DNA from: Roseomonas sp. CECT 9278 | Lineage (GTDB): Bacteria > Pseudomonadota > Alphaproteobacteria > Acetobacterales > Acetobacteraceae | Reading direction: 5' to 3' | NCBI RefSeq assembly: GCF_918698155.1 | Contig: NZ_CAKKLX010000019.1 | Location: 26,051 to 90,050 of the forward strand | Length of the DNA: 64,000 bases | Part shown: positions 9,346-17,299 of the stretch, in pieces | Layout: the number at the start of each line of letters is the position of its first letter | How positions within the stretch are numbered: the stretch's first letter is position 1 | Made by a program: the position numbers and the translations under genes | The notes under the pieces: model-generated | What the model saw: the letters and a program-made list of their open reading frames with translations, nothing else | Told to the model about the DNA's origin: nothing | The model's database searches: none

Positions 9346-10308
9346 TCAGGCAACGTCGGCAAGCTCCAGCACCGAAGGGTGGAACAGCGCCTCGGGCGGG
9401 ATCGCCTGCGCCGCGAGCCCATCGGCCACGGCGTAGCGGATCATCGCCGCGATCTCCTCGCGATTGCGCGCGAAGCCATAGGGCCAGGGGTTGCCACCCA
9501 TGGCGGCGATCTGCGCCTCGGCCTCGGCGGCGATCCAGGGCAGCGAGACGCGCAGCACGTTGACCAGCCGCAGTTCGGCGATGGAGGCGGCCTTGGCCGC
9601 GGCGAAGGCGCGGAACAGTTCGACCGGCAGCCACGGGTGGCGTTCCACCACGTCGCGCCGCACCGCGAGGCAATGCATGATCGGGAAGAAGCCGGTACTG
9701 CCGAACCAGGCCTGTTCCTCCGCGCGTGTGTCAGGCCACAGGCGGTCAACCGGCGCGGAACGCTCCAGGAAGCAGCGCGGCGGCCGCGGGCCGATCAGCG
9801 CATCGATCTCGCCGGCTTCCAGCGCCGCCTCCAGGTCACGGCCCAGCGGCTGCACGTCGAAGCCCGCGGGCAGCGTGATCGCCACCCGCTCGCCGCCGGT
9901 GCGCCAGGCGATGCCCTTCGTGTCCACGCCATAGTGCTCGCGCAGGAAGCCGCGCACCCAGAGCGCGGCCGTCTGCTGGTATTCCGGCAGGCCGATGGTG
10001 CGGCCAGCAAGGTCGGCGGCCGATCGGATGCCGCGGTCGGTGCGGATATAGACGGCGGAATGGCGGAAGGCGCGCGACAGGAACACCGGCACGCCGACAT
10101 ACGGGCTGTCGCCGCGCGCGGTGGTGACGATGTGGCTGCCCATCGACAGTTCCGACACCTCGAAGGCGCGGTCGCGCAGCGCGCGGCGGAAGATGTCCTC
10201 CGGCTCGCCGGGGATGAAGGTGATGTCGCAGCCATTCACGCGGAAGCGGCCGTCCATCAGCGGCCTGGTGCGGTCGGAGGCCGTGCAGGCAAGGGTCAGC
10301 GGGATCAT
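9346..10308 (-). CDS. Periplasmic-binding-protein-fold protein, dihydroxyphthalate decarboxylase-like
   Basis: A 320-residue protein without a signal peptide. The opening LTLACTASDRTRPLMDGRF and the central GRTIGLPEYQQTAALWVRGFLREHYGV resemble the type-2 PBP-fold family annotated as 4,5-dihydroxyphthalate decarboxylase or as orphan ABC binding protein. Absence of an export signal favours a cytoplasmic enzyme over a transporter subunit. Its ATG overlaps the stop of the molybdenum hydroxylase large subunit (ATGA), so the two are very likely translated together and may act on the same substrate. The reaction is not known. Confidence 0.7.
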   Translation of the reverse strand: MIPLTLACTASDRTRPLMDGRFRVNGCDITFIPGEPEDIFRRALRDRAFEVSELSMGSHIVTTARGDSPYVGVPVFLSRAFRHSAVYIRTDRGIRSAADLAGRTIGLPEYQQTAALWVRGFLREHYGVDTKGIAWRTGGERVAITLPAGFDVQPLGRDLEAALEAGEIDALIGPRPPRCFLERSAPVDRLWPDTRAEEQAWFGSTGFFPIMHCLAVRRDVVERHPWLPVELFRAFAAAKAASIAELRLVNVLRVSLPWIAAEAEAQIAAMGGNPWPYGFARNREEIAAMIRYAVADGLAAQAIPPEALFHPSVLELADVA

Positions 10309-12428
10309 GAGGCCGCGAGGTTCTCCGGCGTGAAGGGCATGGCGCGCGGACGGATGCCGAGCGCATCGTGGATGGCATTCGCGATGGCGGCGATGGTCGG
10401 CGCGAGCGACGCCTCCCCGGCCCCCAGCGGCTTCTCCTCGGGTCGCGCGATCAGCCGCGTCTCGACCTGCGGCACCTCGCTGAAGCGCAGGATCGGGTAG
10501 CTGTCCCAGTCGGTGCTGGTGACCATGCGGGCATCGAAGGCGACCGCCTCGTGCAGCGCCATCGACACGCCGTGGATGGCGCCGCCCTCATACTGGTTGG
10601 CCACGCCGTCGGGGTTGATGACCTCGCCGACATCGGCGGCGATCCACAGGCGGCGGCAGACCACGCGGTCCAGCGCCTCGACCTCCGCAGCCACCGCGCA
10701 CAGCGCGCCGGTGTGCTTGTAGCGCGCGTAGGCCAGGCCCATGCCGAAGCCCTCGCGCCGCGCGCGTCCGCGCCAGCCGGCCATCCCGGCGGCCAGCGCC
10801 AGCACCTCCCGCGCGCGCGGGTCATCCAGGTGGCGCAGGCGGAAATCGAGCGCGTCCTCCCCGTTCAGCGCCGCCAGCCCGTCCATCACGGATTCGATGG
10901 CGAAGACATTCGCCGGCGCCCCCAGCCCGCGCAGCGCCGAGACGCGCAGCGGCATCCGCGCGATGTGCTTGACCCCGATGGTCAGCTTCGGGATGCGATA
11001 GGCCGGCACCGCGTTGCGCTGCGCCCCGCCGCCCGAGGCCAGCGGCGGGTTCATCGCATTCGGGATCTCGCGCGGCGGGTCCATGTATTCCACCGCCAGC
11101 AGGGTCGGCAGCGCGCCGCGCCCGGGGCGGGAGGAATGGCCGTGGCTGATCACCTCCTCGCGCCATTCGGCGATGCTGCCGGTGGCGTCCAGCGTGGCCT
11201 CGATGTCGACCAGCATGGCCGAGGACACCGGCCCCCAGCCGAGTTCCTCCGCCCGTGACCACAGCAGCCGCACCGGCCGCCCCGGTGCCGCGCGCGCCGC
11301 CAGCGCGGCATCCAGCGCCACATCGTCCGCGCCGTTGTGGCCGTAGCAGCCGGCACCCTCCATGTGACGGACCAGGATGTCGTCCTCCGCCATGGAGAGC
11401 GCCTTCGCGAGATCCGCGCGCAGGTTGTAGACGCCCTGCGAATGGGTCCAGACCTCCAGCGTCGTGCCCTGCCAGCGCGCAACGGCGCAACACGTGCCGA
11501 TCGACGCATGCGTGACATAGGGGCGCGAGAAGCTCGCGCGCAGCGTCCTGGCCGGCGCGCCCGCGGGTTCGTCGCGCTCCAGCACCACGGCGCGGTCGCC
11601 GGGCGCGGCGCGCAGCCAGTCGGCCAGCGCGTGCTGCGGCGGCAGGGTGTCCTCGGCGTCCCAGCGGCAGCGCGCGGCGAGGTGCGTCGCGGCGCGCTCG
11701 GCAGCGTGCTCCGTCGCGGCGACCACCGCGAGGAAGGCGCCGTCGCGCGCGATGCCGGCGCCGCCAGGCAGCGCGTCGTCGGGCAGCGTGACCAGCCGCG
11801 CCCGGCGGGCCGGTGGACGCACCACGCGGGCATGCAGCATGCCCGGCAGGCGCAGGTCGTGCAGGAAGCGCGCCGCGCCGAACACCTTGTCCGGCAGGTC
11901 GATGCGCGCCGCCGAGGTGCCCGCCACGCGCCGCGCGCCCGGCGGCTTGGCGCGCACATCGGCCGGCGCCTCGCAGGCCAGCAGCGCGGCATCGGCCTGC
12001 GACCAGTAGGACGCGACAACGCGCCCATCCGGCGCCAGGAAGGCGCCGTCCTCGACCCGCAGCGCCTCGACCGGCACGCCGCTGCGCTGCGCCGCCACTT
12101 CCAGATGGATGGCGCGCGCCGCCGCCGCCGCATGGCGCAGCGCCATGCCGCTGTCCTGCACGGACAGGCTGCCCGAGGTCACCCCTTCATTCGGGCTGCC
12201 CGGCGTGCTGGCCGCGGAAACGCGCACGCGCGGCAGCGCGACATCCAGCTCCTCCGCGACGATCTGCGCCAGCGCGGTCAGGATGCCCTGGCCGAGCTCC
12301 ACCTTCCCCGGCGTGACCGTGACATGCCCCTCCCGCGCGAAGGCCAGCCAGCGATCGAGCCGCGGGGTCGCCGCCAGGCTCCCCGGCAGCTTCCCCGGCG
12401 GCGCGGCGCGGCGGTCGAGGTCGCTCAT
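10305..12428 (-). CDS. Molybdopterin-binding large subunit, xanthine dehydrogenase family (IorB-like)
   Basis: A 707-residue catalytic subunit of a molybdenum hydroxylase, which hydroxylates heteroaromatics or oxidises aldehydes using water. The N-terminal GHVTVTPGKVELGQGILTALAQIVAEEL and the GGGAQRNAVPAY segment place it nearer isoquinoline 1-oxidoreductase/nicotinate dehydrogenase than CoxL. The C-terminal EGGAIHGVSMAL and GAGEASLAPTIAAIANAI fit the family; the Glu in GAGEAS would be the catalytic base. The ATG at 12428 overlaps the stop of the 2Fe-2S subunit. No FAD subunit is encoded nearby, matching the two-subunit Ior type, which usually passes electrons to a cytochrome. The substrate is unknown. 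Confidence 0.88.
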   Translation of the reverse strand: MSDLDRRAAPPGKLPGSLAATPRLDRWLAFAREGHVTVTPGKVELGQGILTALAQIVAEELDVALPRVRVSAASTPGSPNEGVTSGSLSVQDSGMALRHAAAAARAIHLEVAAQRSGVPVEALRVEDGAFLAPDGRVVASYWSQADAALLACEAPADVRAKPPGARRVAGTSAARIDLPDKVFGAARFLHDLRLPGMLHARVVRPPARRARLVTLPDDALPGGAGIARDGAFLAVVAATEHAAERAATHLAARCRWDAEDTLPPQHALADWLRAAPGDRAVVLERDEPAGAPARTLRASFSRPYVTHASIGTCCAVARWQGTTLEVWTHSQGVYNLRADLAKALSMAEDDILVRHMEGAGCYGHNGADDVALDAALAARAAPGRPVRLLWSRAEELGWGPVSSAMLVDIEATLDATGSIAEWREEVISHGHSSRPGRGALPTLLAVEYMDPPREIPNAMNPPLASGGGAQRNAVPAYRIPKLTIGVKHIARMPLRVSALRGLGAPANVFAIESVMDGLAALNGEDALDFRLRHLDDPRAREVLALAAGMAGWRGRARREGFGMGLAYARYKHTGALCAVAAEVEALDRVVCRRLWIAADVGEVINPDGVANQYEGGAIHGVSMALHEAVAFDARMVTSTDWDSYPILRFSEVPQVETRLIARPEEKPLGAGEASLAPTIAAIANAIHDALGIRPRAMPFTPENLAAS

Positions 12429-12883
12429 GCGCGCATCTCCGCCGCCGCGCGCCGCACCGCGCGGACGATCCGGTTGTGGCTGCCGCAGCGGCACAGATGC
12501 GGGTCGAGCGCCGCGCGGATCGCCGCGTCGTCCGGGTCGGGATCGCGCGCCAGCAGCGCCACGGCCGCGACCAGGATGCCGGACAGGCAGAAGCCGCACT
12601 GCCCCGCCTGCTCGTGCAGGAATGCGCGCTGCAATGGATGCGGCGCGGCGGGCGTGCCAAGCCCTTCCACCGTCGTCACGCTGCGCCCCGCGACCGCTTG
12701 CGCCGGCAGGGTGCAGGCATGGGCCGGCGCGCCATCCACCAGCACCACGCAGGCGCCGCAGGCTTCCGCGCCGCAGCCCAGGCGCGGGCCGGACAGGCCG
12801 AGCTCCCCGCGCAGCACATGCAGCAGCGGCGCGCCGTCGTCGGCCACCGACACCGCCGCGCCGTTGAGCGTGAAGGCGACCAT
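12425..12883 (-). CDS. 2Fe-2S subunit of molybdenum hydroxylase (IorA-like)
   Basis: A 152-residue electron-transfer subunit with two 2Fe-2S clusters. The plant-ferredoxin-like cluster uses C37, C42, C45 and C57; the second uses C96, C99, C131 and C133 (CGFC...CRC). It pairs with the large subunit encoded next, with an ATGA overlap. Its ATG shares one base with the stop of the upstream Bug-type gene (TGATG), tying the hydroxylase to that binding protein. Confidence 0.93.
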   Translation of the reverse strand: MVAFTLNGAAVSVADDGAPLLHVLRGELGLSGPRLGCGAEACGACVVLVDGAPAHACTLPAQAVAGRSVTTVEGLGTPAAPHPLQRAFLHEQAGQCGFCLSGILVAAVALLARDPDPDDAAIRAALDPHLCRCGSHNRIVRAVRRAAAEMRA

Positions 12884-13848
12884 CAGTTCGCGGTGATGCG
12901 GGCGATGCGGATGCCCTCGGCCTGGCGGGCGATGTCCTCGCGCAGGAAGCGGTCGAAGGCCTCGACCGACATCGGGTTGACCAGCGCGCCGGCGCGGGTC
13001 TGCGCCTCGCGCGTCGCGGGCAGGCCCATGATGCGGTTGACCTCGGCGGCGATGCGTTCGCGGATCGGCAGCGGCGTCGCCGCCGGCGCCATCAGGCCGA
13101 GCCAGATGCTGGCCTCGTAGCCCGGCAGCACCTCGGCCACCGTCGGCGCATCCGGCAGCAGCGGGCTGCGCTGCGGGCCGGTGGTGGCCAGCGCCCGCAC
13201 GCGCCCGCCGCGCGCCTGTTCGGCCATGGTGGGAATGGCGTCGAACATCATCGGCACCTGGCCGGCGATCAGCGCGGTGCGCGCCTCGTTCGACCCGCGG
13301 AAGGGGATGTGGGTCACCTGGATATCCGCCATGGCGCGGAAGATCTCGCCCGCCACGTGATAGGGCGTGCCGGGGCCGGAGGAAGCGTAGTCGAGCCGCC
13401 CGGGATTCGCCTTCGCATAGGCGATCAGTTCCGGCAGCGAGTTCACGCCGAGTGAGGGATGCACCACCAGCACGTGATGCGCCACGTTGATGAAGGCCAC
13501 CGCGGACAGGTCGCGCATCAGCACATAGGGGCGGTTGGGCAGCAGCGTTTCGTTCGCCGTGTGCGTGTTCGACATCAGCAGCAGCGTGTGGCCATCCGGG
13601 GCGGCCTTGGCCACCGCATCGGCGCCGATGGTGCCGCCGGCGCCGGGGCGGTTCTCGATCACCACCGGCTGGCCGAAGGCCTGCTGCAAAGGTTCCTGGA
13701 GGAAGCGCCCGGCGACATCGGCCGACCCGCCAAGGCCGAAGGGCACCACGATGCGGATGGGGCGCGTGGGCCAGGCCTGCGCCGCGGCGCCGCGCCCGCC
13801 CGCCAGTGCTGCGGCGCCCAGCGCCAGCACCGTCCTGCGGTCCACCAT
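12883..13848 (-). CDS. Bug/TctC-family binding protein
   Basis: A 321-residue periplasmic receptor with a signal peptide (about residues 1-23) and the family segments IRIVVPFGLGGSADVAGRFL, VVIENRPGAGGTIGADAVAKAAPDG and YASSGPGTPYHVAGE. It is the first gene of the apparent hydroxylase operon, overlapping the 2Fe-2S subunit by one base. Tight coupling suggests that it delivers or senses a substrate of the hydroxylase; this is inference. The gap to the Anbu gene upstream is 59 bases, so read-through from the Anbu cluster is possible. Confidence 0.92.
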   Translation of the reverse strand: MVDRRTVLALGAAALAGGRGAAAQAWPTRPIRIVVPFGLGGSADVAGRFLQEPLQQAFGQPVVIENRPGAGGTIGADAVAKAAPDGHTLLLMSNTHTANETLLPNRPYVLMRDLSAVAFINVAHHVLVVHPSLGVNSLPELIAYAKANPGRLDYASSGPGTPYHVAGEIFRAMADIQVTHIPFRGSNEARTALIAGQVPMMFDAIPTMAEQARGGRVRALATTGPQRSPLLPDAPTVAEVLPGYEASIWLGLMAPAATPLPIRERIAAEVNRIMGLPATREAQTRAGALVNPMSVEAFDRFLREDIARQAEGIRIARITAN

Positions 13849-13907
13849 GCTTCGTTCCTCCCGTTCGTGTCGCGCATTAGGGGCGGCGACGCGCCCCCAC
13901 GCAAGGG

Positions 13908-14639
13908 TCACACCCAGTCGGGCACCGACATCGCCGCATAGGCGTCGCGCAGCGCGCGTTCCCAGCCTTCGCGCACCAGGCGGAAATACGGCTCGTCCTC
14001 GGTGATGCGCTTGCGAAGCGCCACGCGCTGCGTGCCCGCGCGCACCACCAGCAGGTCGAGCGGCATGCCGACCGTGAGGTTGGACCGCAGCGTGCCGTCC
14101 ATGCTGATCAGCGCCAGCTTCACGCCATCGGCCAGCGAAATGCCGGGCGTCACGGCGCGATCGAGGATCGGCTTGCCGTATTTGTGCTCGCCGATCTGCA
14201 GGAACGACGTATCGGCGGTCGCCTCGACGAAATTGCCGGCCGCATAGACCATGTACAGCCGGTGGGGCTGCCCGGCGATCTGCCCGCCCAGCAGCAGCGC
14301 CACGTCGAAGCCGATGCCCTGCGCGCGCAGCGATGGGCCGTCGGCGTCGAACACCGCGCGCACCGCGGCGCCGACCAGCTGCGCGGCGCGGAACATGGTG
14401 GGCACGTCGCGCAGCGTGTGGCGTTCGCTGTCCAGCCACACGCCTTCCTGCAGGCGGTTCCACACGGCCTGGCTGATCGCCAAATTGCCCGAGGACAGCA
14501 TGGCCAGCATGCGCTCGCCGGGCACTTCCTCGACATGCATCTTCGAGAAGGTGGAGATGTGGTCGACACCCGCATTGGTGCGCGTGTCCGACAGCAGGAC
14601 CAGGCCTTCGTCCAGGAACAGCCCGACGCAATAGGTCAT
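13908..14639 (-). CDS. Anbu-type proteasome-like peptidase
   Basis: A 243-residue proteasome-fold protein. After removal of Met the N-terminus is Thr (M-T-Y-C-V-G), the nucleophile of this class. Asp18 (SDTRTN) and Lys33 (FSKMHV) sit where HslV and beta subunits place catalytic residues. The length and the neighbouring permuted ATP-grasp and alpha-E genes identify it as Anbu (bacterial proteasome homologue, BPH), not HslV, which would be shorter and paired with HslU. The ATG at 14639 is chosen over an upstream in-frame ATG because it gives the exposed Thr. It follows the alpha-E gene by 13 bases. Confidence 0.9.
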   Translation of the reverse strand: MTYCVGLFLDEGLVLLSDTRTNAGVDHISTFSKMHVEEVPGERMLAMLSSGNLAISQAVWNRLQEGVWLDSERHTLRDVPTMFRAAQLVGAAVRAVFDADGPSLRAQGIGFDVALLLGGQIAGQPHRLYMVYAAGNFVEATADTSFLQIGEHKYGKPILDRAVTPGISLADGVKLALISMDGTLRSNLTVGMPLDLLVVRAGTQRVALRKRITEDEPYFRLVREGWERALRDAYAAMSVPDWV

Positions 14640-14652
14640 CGCGGCCTCGCGT

Positions 14653-15594
14653 TCAGGAATGCAGGTAGAAGCCCGCGATCTCGCGGCCAAGGTCGATGTT
14701 GCGGTCGATCTTGCGGGTCAGGAAGTCGTGCAGCCCGCCGGCCATGATGTCCTCGATGCGGGCGAAGCGCAGCCGGGCATGGACCTCGCCGGCCAGGCGG
14801 TGGCATTCGCCGCGCTTGCCGCCATGCGATGCCGCCAGCGCGTCCAGCGTTTCCTCGATGCGCGCATAGCAGGCGATCATCGACCGCGGCAGTTCCGGGC
14901 GCAGCAGCAGCAGTTCCGCGATCCGCCGCGGCTCGAGCCGCGCGTGATAGACCCATTGATAGGCGCGCAGCGCCGAGACCGAACGCAATATCGCCTGCCA
15001 TTGCAGGTAGGCGACCGCGCCGCTTTCCTCGACATCGCCCAGCGCATGGTGGTGCACGTCCAGCACGCGCGCCGTGTTGTCGGCGCGTTCCAGCATGGTG
15101 CCCAGGCGCACGAAGCGCCAGGCCTCGTCACGCAGCATGGTGTCGGCATAGGCGCCGTTGAACAGCACCGTGCGCGACTTCACCCAGTCGAGGAAATCGG
15201 GCAGCCGGTCGGGCGTGAAGGTCTCGTCCGAGCACCGGCGCGCCTGCGACCAGGTCTCGTTCACCGCCTCCCACATGTCGACCGTCAGCGCGGTGCGCAC
15301 GGCGCGCCCGTTGCGCCGCGCCGCCTCGATGCAGGACATGATCGACGACGGGTTCTCGGGATCGGCGGCCAAATAGCGGACCACGTTCTCCTGCGTCAGC
15401 GGGATGTCCTTGGCGATGAAGCCGGGCTCGCAGCCCGAGGCGATCAGCAGCGCGCGCCAGGCGCTGTCGCGCTGCGCCACCGCGCCGGTCAGCGACACCA
15501 TCCGCAGCGCCACCTGCAAGCCGCGCGCATTGTTGCCCGCGCGCTCCACATAGCGGCCGAGCCAGTACAGGCTGGCGGCGGTGCTGCTCAGCAT
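14653..15594 (-). CDS. Alpha-E domain protein (COG2307)
   Basis: A 313-residue, mainly helical protein. It begins MLSSTAASLYWLGRYVERA and contains MLERADNTARVLDVHHH, both strongly characteristic of the alpha-E family. The biochemical role is not established; it regularly occurs with circularly permuted ATP-grasp proteins, transglutaminases and Anbu, and the set is thought to make or process a peptide-like compound. Its start overlaps the end of the ATP-grasp gene by 7 bases. Confidence 0.92.
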   Translation of the reverse strand: MLSSTAASLYWLGRYVERAGNNARGLQVALRMVSLTGAVAQRDSAWRALLIASGCEPGFIAKDIPLTQENVVRYLAADPENPSSIMSCIEAARRNGRAVRTALTVDMWEAVNETWSQARRCSDETFTPDRLPDFLDWVKSRTVLFNGAYADTMLRDEAWRFVRLGTMLERADNTARVLDVHHHALGDVEESGAVAYLQWQAILRSVSALRAYQWVYHARLEPRRIAELLLLRPELPRSMIACYARIEETLDALAASHGGKRGECHRLAGEVHARLRFARIEDIMAGGLHDFLTRKIDRNIDLGREIAGFYLHS

Positions 15595-17114
15595 CCCGCA
15601 CCCCCGTGGAACTGCGACTGGCCCTGCGACCCCGACCCTGACGGCGACTGGGACTGCGATTGCGTCTGCGACCGGCTGGGCGGCGCGATGTCGGCGGGGT
15701 CGTCCTCCAGCACCCAGGTATCCTTGGTGCCGCCGCCCTGCGAGGAATTCACCACCAGCGATCCCTCCCGCAGCGCCACGCGCGTCAGGCCGCCGGGCAC
15801 CACGCGGACCTCCTTGCCCGACAGGATGAAGGGGCGCAGGTCGACATGGCGCGGCGCGATGCCCTTGTCGGTCAGCGTCGGCACGGTGGACAGCGCCAGG
15901 GTCGGCTGCGCGATGTATTCGGCCGGGCTGGCCTTGATGCGCCGGGCGAAGTCGGCGCGCTGTTCGGCGGTGCTGTGCGGGCCGACCAGCATGCCGTAGC
16001 CGCCCGACCCATGGGTCAGCTTCACCACCAGTTCGTGCAGGTGGTCCAGCACATAGGCGCGGTCGTCGGCGCGCTCGCACAGGAAGGTCGGCACATTGGC
16101 CAGCAGCGGTTCCTCGTTCAGGTAGAAGCGGATCATCTCCGGCACATAGGGATAGATCGCCTTGTCGTCGGCGATGCCGGCACCCGGCGCATTGGCCAGC
16201 GCGACATTGCCCGCCTTGTAGGCCGCCATCAGCCCCGGCACGCCGAGCACGCTTTCGGGCCGGAACACCCTGGGGTCCAGGTAGTCGTCGTCGATCCGGC
16301 GATAGATCACGTCGACGCGCCGCGGGCCGGTCGTGGTCCGCATGAAGACAACGTCGTCCTCGACGAACAGGTCGGGGCCTTCGACCACCTCCACGCCCAT
16401 CTCGTCGGCCAGGAAGCAGTGTTCGTAATACGCGCTGTTGTAGGACCCCGGCGTCAGGATCGCGACGCGCGGGGTGCCGCGGCAGCCTTCCGGCGCCACC
16501 GATTTCAGCGTCTCGAGCAATTCCTCGGGGTAATGGCCGACCGAGGCGATGCGGTGCGTGGCGAAGATGCCGGGGAACAGGCGCAGCATCGCCTCGCGCC
16601 CCTCCAGCATGTAGGACACGCCCGAGGGCGTGCGGCAATTGTCCTCCAGCACCCAGAACTCGCTGGGGCTGGTGCGGACCACGTCGATGCCGGCGATGTG
16701 GGTATAGACGCCGCCGGGCGGGGTGAAGCCGGCCATCTCGGGGCGGAAGGCCTCGTTGTCGCGCACCAGCGCCGCGGGGATGCGCCCCGCCCGCAGGATC
16801 TCCTGCTTGCCGTACACATCCGCGAGGAAGCGGTTCAGCGCCGTGACCCGCTGCACCAGCCCGCGCGACAGCGCATCCCATTCGGCGCGCGCCAGGATGC
16901 GCGGAATGATGTCGAAGGGGATCAGCCGTTCGGGATCGCCGCCCTCGCCATAGACCGCGAAGGTGATGCCGATGCGCTTGAACAGCAGTTCGGCCTCGTG
17001 CCGGCGATGTTCCAGCGCGGCGCGCGGCGTGGCGGCGAGCCATCGCGCGATCTCGGCATAGGGGCCGCGGATCAGGCCGTCGGCCGACATTTCGTCGAAG
17101 GCAGGGGTGGTCAT
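15588..17114 (-). CDS. Circularly permuted ATP-grasp protein (type 2, COG2308)
   Basis: A 508-residue protein with the order of motifs seen in permuted ATP-grasp ligases: YTHIAGIDVVRTSPSEFWVLEDN near 140-165, VAILTPGSYNSAYYEH near 220, DDYLDPRVFRPES near 280, GSGGYGMLVGP near 380 and a C-terminal VNSSQGGGTKDTWVLED. It presumably activates a carboxylate with ATP and joins it to an amine; the substrate is unknown. After the conserved end is a ~30-residue tail dominated by Ser and Gln, encoded by imperfect hexanucleotide repeats. The ATG at 17114 begins the conserved region. First gene of the Anbu operon. Confidence 0.93.
   Translation of the reverse strand: MTTPAFDEMSADGLIRGPYAEIARWLAATPRAALEHRRHEAELLFKRIGITFAVYGEGGDPERLIPFDIIPRILARAEWDALSRGLVQRVTALNRFLADVYGKQEILRAGRIPAALVRDNEAFRPEMAGFTPPGGVYTHIAGIDVVRTSPSEFWVLEDNCRTPSGVSYMLEGREAMLRLFPGIFATHRIASVGHYPEELLETLKSVAPEGCRGTPRVAILTPGSYNSAYYEHCFLADEMGVEVVEGPDLFVEDDVVFMRTTTGPRRVDVIYRRIDDDYLDPRVFRPESVLGVPGLMAAYKAGNVALANAPGAGIADDKAIYPYVPEMIRFYLNEEPLLANVPTFLCERADDRAYVLDHLHELVVKLTHGSGGYGMLVGPHSTAEQRADFARRIKASPAEYIAQPTLALSTVPTLTDKGIAPRHVDLRPFILSGKEVRVVPGGLTRVALREGSLVVNSSQGGGTKDTWVLEDDPADIAPPSRSQTQSQSQSPSGSGSQGQSQFHGGAGC
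15613..15672 (-). repeat. Imperfect hexanucleotide repeat encoding a Ser/Gln-rich tail
   Basis: About ten consecutive 6-base units related to TGCGAC (plus-strand reading), including TGCGAC, CCCGAC, GGCGAC and TGGGAC. On the coding strand they give alternating Ser with Gln, Pro or Gly near the end of the ATP-grasp protein. The 6-base period preserves the frame, so slippage would only change tail length. Confidence 0.8.
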
Positions 17115-17299
17115 GGTCACCGGCGCGAGATCCTCCGATGCCCAGCCTTGCCGAGCCATGCCCCCGCGCGCAAGCCCGGCCTGCCCGATGAGGCCCCGAA
17201 CGATCACCGTTCTGCCCAGCAAGCAGGCTGTCGCTGCCCCCCGATGGGCAGCACGGAGCATCGCGCCTATGGTCCGCGCCCCCTTGCCGGAGAGCCCGC

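Noticed and set aside
6568..13848. Complete ABC or TTT transporter
   Set aside because: Four receptors are present but no permease or ATPase gene occurs on this stretch.
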